This document shows positions 6,263 to 9,446 of a DNA stretch of 9,446 bases, in pieces. The DNA is from an uncultured Roseburia sp. (lineage in GTDB: Bacteria; Bacillota; Clostridia; Lachnospirales; Lachnospiraceae). Made by a program: the position numbers and the translations under genes. The notes beneath the pieces are model-generated. The model had not been told where the DNA came from, ran no database searches, and saw only the letters and a program-made list of their open reading frames with translations. Numbering within the stretch: position 1 is the stretch's first letter; each line of letters begins with the position of its first letter. The stretch lies in contig CAKRLC010000101.1 in NCBI GenBank assembly GCA_934358955.1, positions 1 to 9,446 of the forward strand. The letters run 5' to 3'.

Positions 6263-7303
6263 ATGAGCGAAGAGAAGAACCTTCTTGAGGTAAGCCATTT
6301 AAAACAGTATTTTCCTGTGCATCAGGGATTTAAAACAACGCAGCTGAAAGCAGTGGATGACATTTCCTTTGCGATCAAACCAGGAGAAACACTCGGACTG
6401 GTAGGAGAATCCGGCTGCGGAAAAACAACCGTCGGAAGAACCCTGTTGAGACTTTATCAGCCAACAGCAGGAAAAATCGTTTTTGATGGAAATGTACTGT
6501 TTGACAGTGGTGAGCAGTATGACGAGAATGACAAACTGATCGTCGGACCGGATGGAAAGCCGGTCAAAGGCAAGAAAATTGATGTGGATATGCTTCCATA
6601 CAGAAAACAGATGCAGATGGTATTCCAGGATCCGTATTCTTCACTGAACCCGAGAATGACCGTTGAGGATATTATCGGAGAGCCTCTGGATGTACATAAG
6701 TTATATTCCAATAAAAAAGAACGACGTGAGAAAATATTGAATCTGATGGAATTAGTCGGATTAAATGCAGAACATGCGATGCGTTATGCACATGAGTTCT
6801 CCGGTGGACAGAGACAGCGTATCGGAATTGCAAGGGCACTTGCAGTCAATCCAAAGTTTATTGTCTGTGATGAACCGGTATCAGCGCTGGATGTATCCAT
6901 TCAGGCGCAGGTAGTCAACATGTTTGAAGAGCTTCAGGAAAAACTTGGAGTGGCTTATTTGTTTATCGCGCATGACCTGTTAGTTGTTCATCATATTTCT
7001 GACCGTATTGCGGTTATGTATCTTGGAAAAATGATGGAGATCGCGGATGCTGATGAATTAAACAGCAATCCGATCCACCCATATACATTAAGCCTGTTAT
7101 CCGCAGTTCCGATCCCGGATCCGGAAACAGCAAGGAACAGCAAGCGTATCGTATTAGAGGGAGATGTACCAAGCCCGTTGAAGATGCCTACCGGATGTCC
7201 GTTCCGTACCAGATGTAAATATGCAACAGAACAGTGTGCCAAAGAGATGCCGCCGCTTTCCGACAGAGGAAACGGACACTTTGTAGCATGCTGGAACAAG
7301 TAA
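6263..7303 (+). CDS. oppF: Oligopeptide ABC transporter ATP-binding protein OppF
   Basis: This second ATPase subunit pairs with OppD. It has Walker A GESGCGKT (48-55), Q-loop Gln122 in FQDPYSSLNP, signature FSGGQRQR (179-186), Walker B FIVCDE (199-204) and switch His237. The C-terminal extension holds GCPFRTRC (311-318) and Cys312, 318, 325 and 343. A hydrophilic insert at about 80-110, rich in Asp, Gly and Lys, lies between Walker A and the Q-loop, where OppF of E. coli is shorter; this helps explain the length of 346. It starts two bases after the oppD stop, and its AGGAGG (6247-6252) sits inside the oppD end, so the two are probably translated together. The order D then F, and the FSGGQ signature, support the F assignment. 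Confidence 0.95.
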   Translation: MSEEKNLLEVSHLKQYFPVHQGFKTTQLKAVDDISFAIKPGETLGLVGESGCGKTTVGRTLLRLYQPTAGKIVFDGNVLFDSGEQYDENDKLIVGPDGKPVKGKKIDVDMLPYRKQMQMVFQDPYSSLNPRMTVEDIIGEPLDVHKLYSNKKERREKILNLMELVGLNAEHAMRYAHEFSGGQRQRIGIARALAVNPKFIVCDEPVSALDVSIQAQVVNMFEELQEKLGVAYLFIAHDLLVVHHISDRIAVMYLGKMMEIADADELNSNPIHPYTLSLLSAVPIPDPETARNSKRIVLEGDVPSPLKMPTGCPFRTRCKYATEQCAKEMPPLSDRGNGHFVACWNK

Positions 7304-7350
7304 TAGATGACACATTTTGTGAACAATCTATTTTCATGAATCAGGTTTTG

Positions 7351-7369
7351 ACGAGGCCAAAAGCCCCGT
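7351..7369 (+). other. Hairpin between oppF and oppA, not a terminator
   Basis: ACGAGGC (7351-7357) pairs with GCCCCGT (7363-7369) around a five-base CAAAA loop, with one A-C mismatch. No T run follows, so it should not stop transcription. Its place just before the binding-protein gene suggests a possible mRNA-stabilising or processing hairpin that would favour extra OppA. Confidence 0.45.
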
Positions 7370-7389
7370 AGAACATATCATTCTATAAT

Positions 7390-7395
7390 AGGAGG
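7390..7395 (+). promoter_or_regulatory. Strong ribosome binding site of oppA
   Basis: AGGAGG with a nine-base spacing fixes the oppA start at 7405. It contrasts with the weak sites before oppD and supports stronger translation of the binding protein. Confidence 0.85.
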
Positions 7396-7404
7396 AAAAA
7401 TATT

Positions 7405-9156
7405 ATGAAAAAATTAGCAGCAACACTGTTGATCGCTTCTATGACACTTGGACTTGTAGCTTGTGGCAGCTCTTCAGCCGGCACAACATCTACAGACAGC
7501 GCAGCAGGAACCGAGACAGCGAAAGAGGATGCAGCAGCAACCACAACAAACTCAGACACAGGCGTGTTAAAGATCAACCTTGCAAGTGAACCGGATTACC
7601 TTGACCCGGCATTAAACAGCTCTGTTGATGGCGGATGCCTTGCAGTAAACTCATTTGTAGGTCTTTATACATATGATAAAGACGGAAATCTTATCCCAGC
7701 TCTTGCAACAGATATGCCAGAAGTATCTGAAGATGGAACAGAGTATACCATCCATATGATCGAATCTAAATGGAGCAATGGTGAAGACTTAAAAGCATCT
7801 GATTTTGTATATAGCTGGAATCGTGTTATTGATGAAAAAACAGCAGCAGACTATGCATACTTATTTGATGTGATCGCACGTAACGATGATGGAACACTTG
7901 CAGTAGAGACACCAGACGATTACACAATCGTGATCAAATTAGTAAGCCCATGCCCATACTTCAATGACTTACTTGCATTCCCAACCTTCTACCCTGTATA
8001 TGAAGCAGGTGTTGAAGCAGCTGATCCAGATGGAACAGTACCTGGTAAATGGGCTCAGGAAGCAGGCTTTGTATGTAACGGTGCTTATACCTTAGATTCC
8101 TGGACACATAATGAGAGCATGGTTTATGTAAAGAACCCGAATTACTATGATGCAGCAAATGTAACAATGGAAGAACTTGACTTCATGTTAAGTGCAGATG
8201 ACACAGCTATCTACGCAGCATACAACAGCGGCGACCTTGATTACATTGATACAGTTCCAAACGATGAGATCGCTTCCTTAAACGGAGTAAATCCTGAATT
8301 TGGTATTCTTGATAACCTTGGAACTTACTACATTGGTTTCAACGTAAATGATCCAATCTTTGATGGCAAGACAGAAGAACAGGCAGCTAAAATGCGTGAA
8401 GCGATCAGCTTACTGGTAGACAGACAGTTCATCGTTGAGAACGTAGGCCAGACAGGACAGATCCCTGCAGATTCTTTCGTTCCAGAAGGAATGGCAGATG
8501 GTAACGGCGGTATCTTCAAAACAGCAGATACATCTTACTATGATGCAACAGCTACAGGAGCAGGCGAACTTGAAACAGCAAAAGGCTTATTAGAAGAAGC
8601 AGGATACACATTTACAGATAATGGTGACGGTACTTACAAAGTAGACCCGGCTATCAGCATGACATACCTTACAAATGATGGTACAGGACATGTCGCAGTT
8701 GCTGAATCTATCCAGCAGGACGTTGCAATGCTTGGTATCAACCTTGAGATCAAAACAGAAGACTGGAACGTATTCTTAGAGGATCGTAAGAATGGTAACT
8801 TCACACTCGCTCGTGAAGGATGGCTTGCAGATTACAACGACCCTGTTAATATGTTAGAGATCTTCACATCTGATTCCGGTAACAATGATATGCAGCTTGG
8901 AAAAGGAACACCTGTTTCTTCTTCTCCAGACTGGACAGCATACGATGAATTAATCGACCAGATCCGTACAACAACAGATTTTGCAGCACGTGTTGATCTG
9001 ATGCATGATGCAGAAGATATGTTAATGGATACATGGGCAGTTATCCCGATTTACTACTACAATGATGTATATATGCAGAAATCTAACGTAACAGGTGTTT
9101 ACGCAACTGTATTCGGAATGAAATACTTCATGTATGCAACAAAATCAGCACAGTAG
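7405..9156 (+). CDS. oppA: Peptide-binding lipoprotein OppA (SBP family 5)
   Basis: This is the extracellular receptor that captures peptides for the OppBCDF channel. The signal peptide (1-19) ends in a lipobox LVAC, so Cys20 should be lipidated and anchor the protein to the outer face of the membrane. A Ser/Thr/Ala-rich linker of about 30 residues (21-50) follows, then the binding domain, beginning LKINLASEPDYLDPALNSS. KWSNGEDLKASDFVYSW (122-138) is the hallmark block of solute-binding family 5. At 583 residues it is slightly longer than the well-studied OppA of about 540, mostly through the leader and linker. AGGAGG (7390-7395), nine bases before the ATG, is the best ribosome site in the operon, consistent with the receptor being made in excess. 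It is last in the operon. The partners favour peptide as the ligand, but nickel or sugar binding occurs in this family. Confidence 0.94.
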   Translation: MKKLAATLLIASMTLGLVACGSSSAGTTSTDSAAGTETAKEDAAATTTNSDTGVLKINLASEPDYLDPALNSSVDGGCLAVNSFVGLYTYDKDGNLIPALATDMPEVSEDGTEYTIHMIESKWSNGEDLKASDFVYSWNRVIDEKTAADYAYLFDVIARNDDGTLAVETPDDYTIVIKLVSPCPYFNDLLAFPTFYPVYEAGVEAADPDGTVPGKWAQEAGFVCNGAYTLDSWTHNESMVYVKNPNYYDAANVTMEELDFMLSADDTAIYAAYNSGDLDYIDTVPNDEIASLNGVNPEFGILDNLGTYYIGFNVNDPIFDGKTEEQAAKMREAISLLVDRQFIVENVGQTGQIPADSFVPEGMADGNGGIFKTADTSYYDATATGAGELETAKGLLEEAGYTFTDNGDGTYKVDPAISMTYLTNDGTGHVAVAESIQQDVAMLGINLEIKTEDWNVFLEDRKNGNFTLAREGWLADYNDPVNMLEIFTSDSGNNDMQLGKGTPVSSSPDWTAYDELIDQIRTTTDFAARVDLMHDAEDMLMDTWAVIPIYYYNDVYMQKSNVTGVYATVFGMKYFMYATKSAQ

Positions 9157-9243
9157 AATCCATTTAAAAACGAGCTGAGAAAATAAGTAATCAGATATAA
9201 AAATAAATGGTTACGAAAAAAATTGTTTACAGGAAAACAAAAG

Positions 9244-9282
9244 CCCCCGAAAGTCAAAATTCCTTGATTTTCGGGGGTTTTT
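9244..9282 (+). terminator. Intrinsic terminator of the opp operon
   Basis: A 14-bp stem (9244-9257 with 9264-9277) starts CCCCCGAAA and has one G-U pair. It closes a six-base loop and is followed by T5. It lies 87 bases after the oppA stop and marks the end of the operon. Confidence 0.95.
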
Positions 9283-9329
9283 CTATTAAAAAGGGGAAAA
9301 ATTGGAAGGAAGCACAGAAGGAAAGACTA

Positions 9330-9357
9330 TTGACAAATCCACTCACGCATGTATAAT
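9330..9357 (+). promoter_or_regulatory. Near-consensus promoter for a transcript leaving the right edge
   Basis: TTGACA (9330-9335) and TATAAT (9352-9357) are both perfect, with a 16-base spacer as in the opp promoter. Transcription should begin near 9364, 80 bases past the opp terminator. Confidence 0.85.
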
Positions 9358-9363
9358 AGTAAA

Positions 9364-9438
9364 AGTGCTGTATGTGGACAGCGGACATTTGTATCTATCG
9401 AGTGCAACAGACAGGAAAGCGTCTGTTACGCTTTTTTT
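9364..9438 (+). promoter_or_regulatory. Short leader with alternative hairpins; possible attenuator or small RNA
   Basis: The first hairpin pairs GCTGT with ACAGC (9367-9371 with 9378-9382). Near the end, AACAGAC (9406-9412) can pair with GTCTGTT (9421-9427). That excludes the competing terminator stem AAAGCGT/ACGCTTT (9416-9422 with 9428-9434), which runs into T7 (9432-9438). The pair looks like antiterminator and terminator. I recognise no known riboswitch class. The downstream gene is outside the window, so a terminated small RNA of about 75 bases is equally possible. Confidence 0.5.
9416..9438 (+). terminator. Terminator hairpin of the right-edge leader
   Basis: A perfect 7-bp stem AAAGCGT/ACGCTTT around CTGTT is followed by a T7 run that overlaps the last stem pairs. 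It lies only about 55 bases after the likely transcription start, too close to end a protein gene, so it points to attenuation or a small RNA. Confidence 0.7.
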
Positions 9439-9446
9439 GGTTATAA

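Noticed and set aside
7384..7389. TATAAT as a separate oppA promoter
   Set aside because: It directly abuts the AGGAGG, so a transcript from it would begin after the ribosome site; no -35 box lies at proper spacing.

Overview
The window looks like core chromosome of a low-GC, Gram-positive anaerobe of the Lachnospiraceae type (Bacillota). Roseburia or Agathobacter relatives would fit, but the genus is a guess. The signs are strong AGGAGG-type ribosome sites, near-consensus sigma-A promoters (TTGACA/TATAAT), a lipoprotein-type solute-binding protein, U-tailed hairpin terminators and a tRNA gene without an encoded CCA.

Layout. At 1-75 is the 3' part of a tRNA-Leu(UAG), cut by the left edge and followed by a strong, probably bidirectional terminator (154-189). 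At 206-303 is one unit of a dispersed repeat. It ends directly beside the stop codon of a leftward 95-residue gene of unknown function (304-591). A rightward unit follows: promoter near 730-759, a possible 55-codon small ORF (782-949), and a gene for an M3-family zinc oligoendopeptidase (946-2625) with its own terminator (2655-2702). Next comes a 237-bp, nearly palindromic, transposase-less element (2709-2945) with 23-bp terminal inverted repeats and a possible 6-bp target duplication. It lies about 40 bp upstream of a near-perfect promoter (2987-3014). That promoter drives a complete oligopeptide ABC importer operon in the order oppB-oppC-oppD-oppF-oppA (3179-9156), closed by a strong terminator (9244-9282). 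The right edge holds a further promoter (9330-9357) and a short leader with two mutually exclusive hairpins, the second a terminator; whatever it controls lies outside the window.

How the genes fit together. OppA, a lipoprotein on the outer face of the membrane, would capture peptides. OppB and OppC form the membrane channel, and OppD and OppF hydrolyse ATP. The cytosolic M3 peptidase next door could trim the imported peptides. It has its own promoter and terminator, so the link is by neighbourhood rather than a shared transcript.

Most of the window is ordinary and well explained. The least explained part is the repeat family (206-303 and 2709-2945). I see no defence system, CRISPR array, phage gene or transposase.
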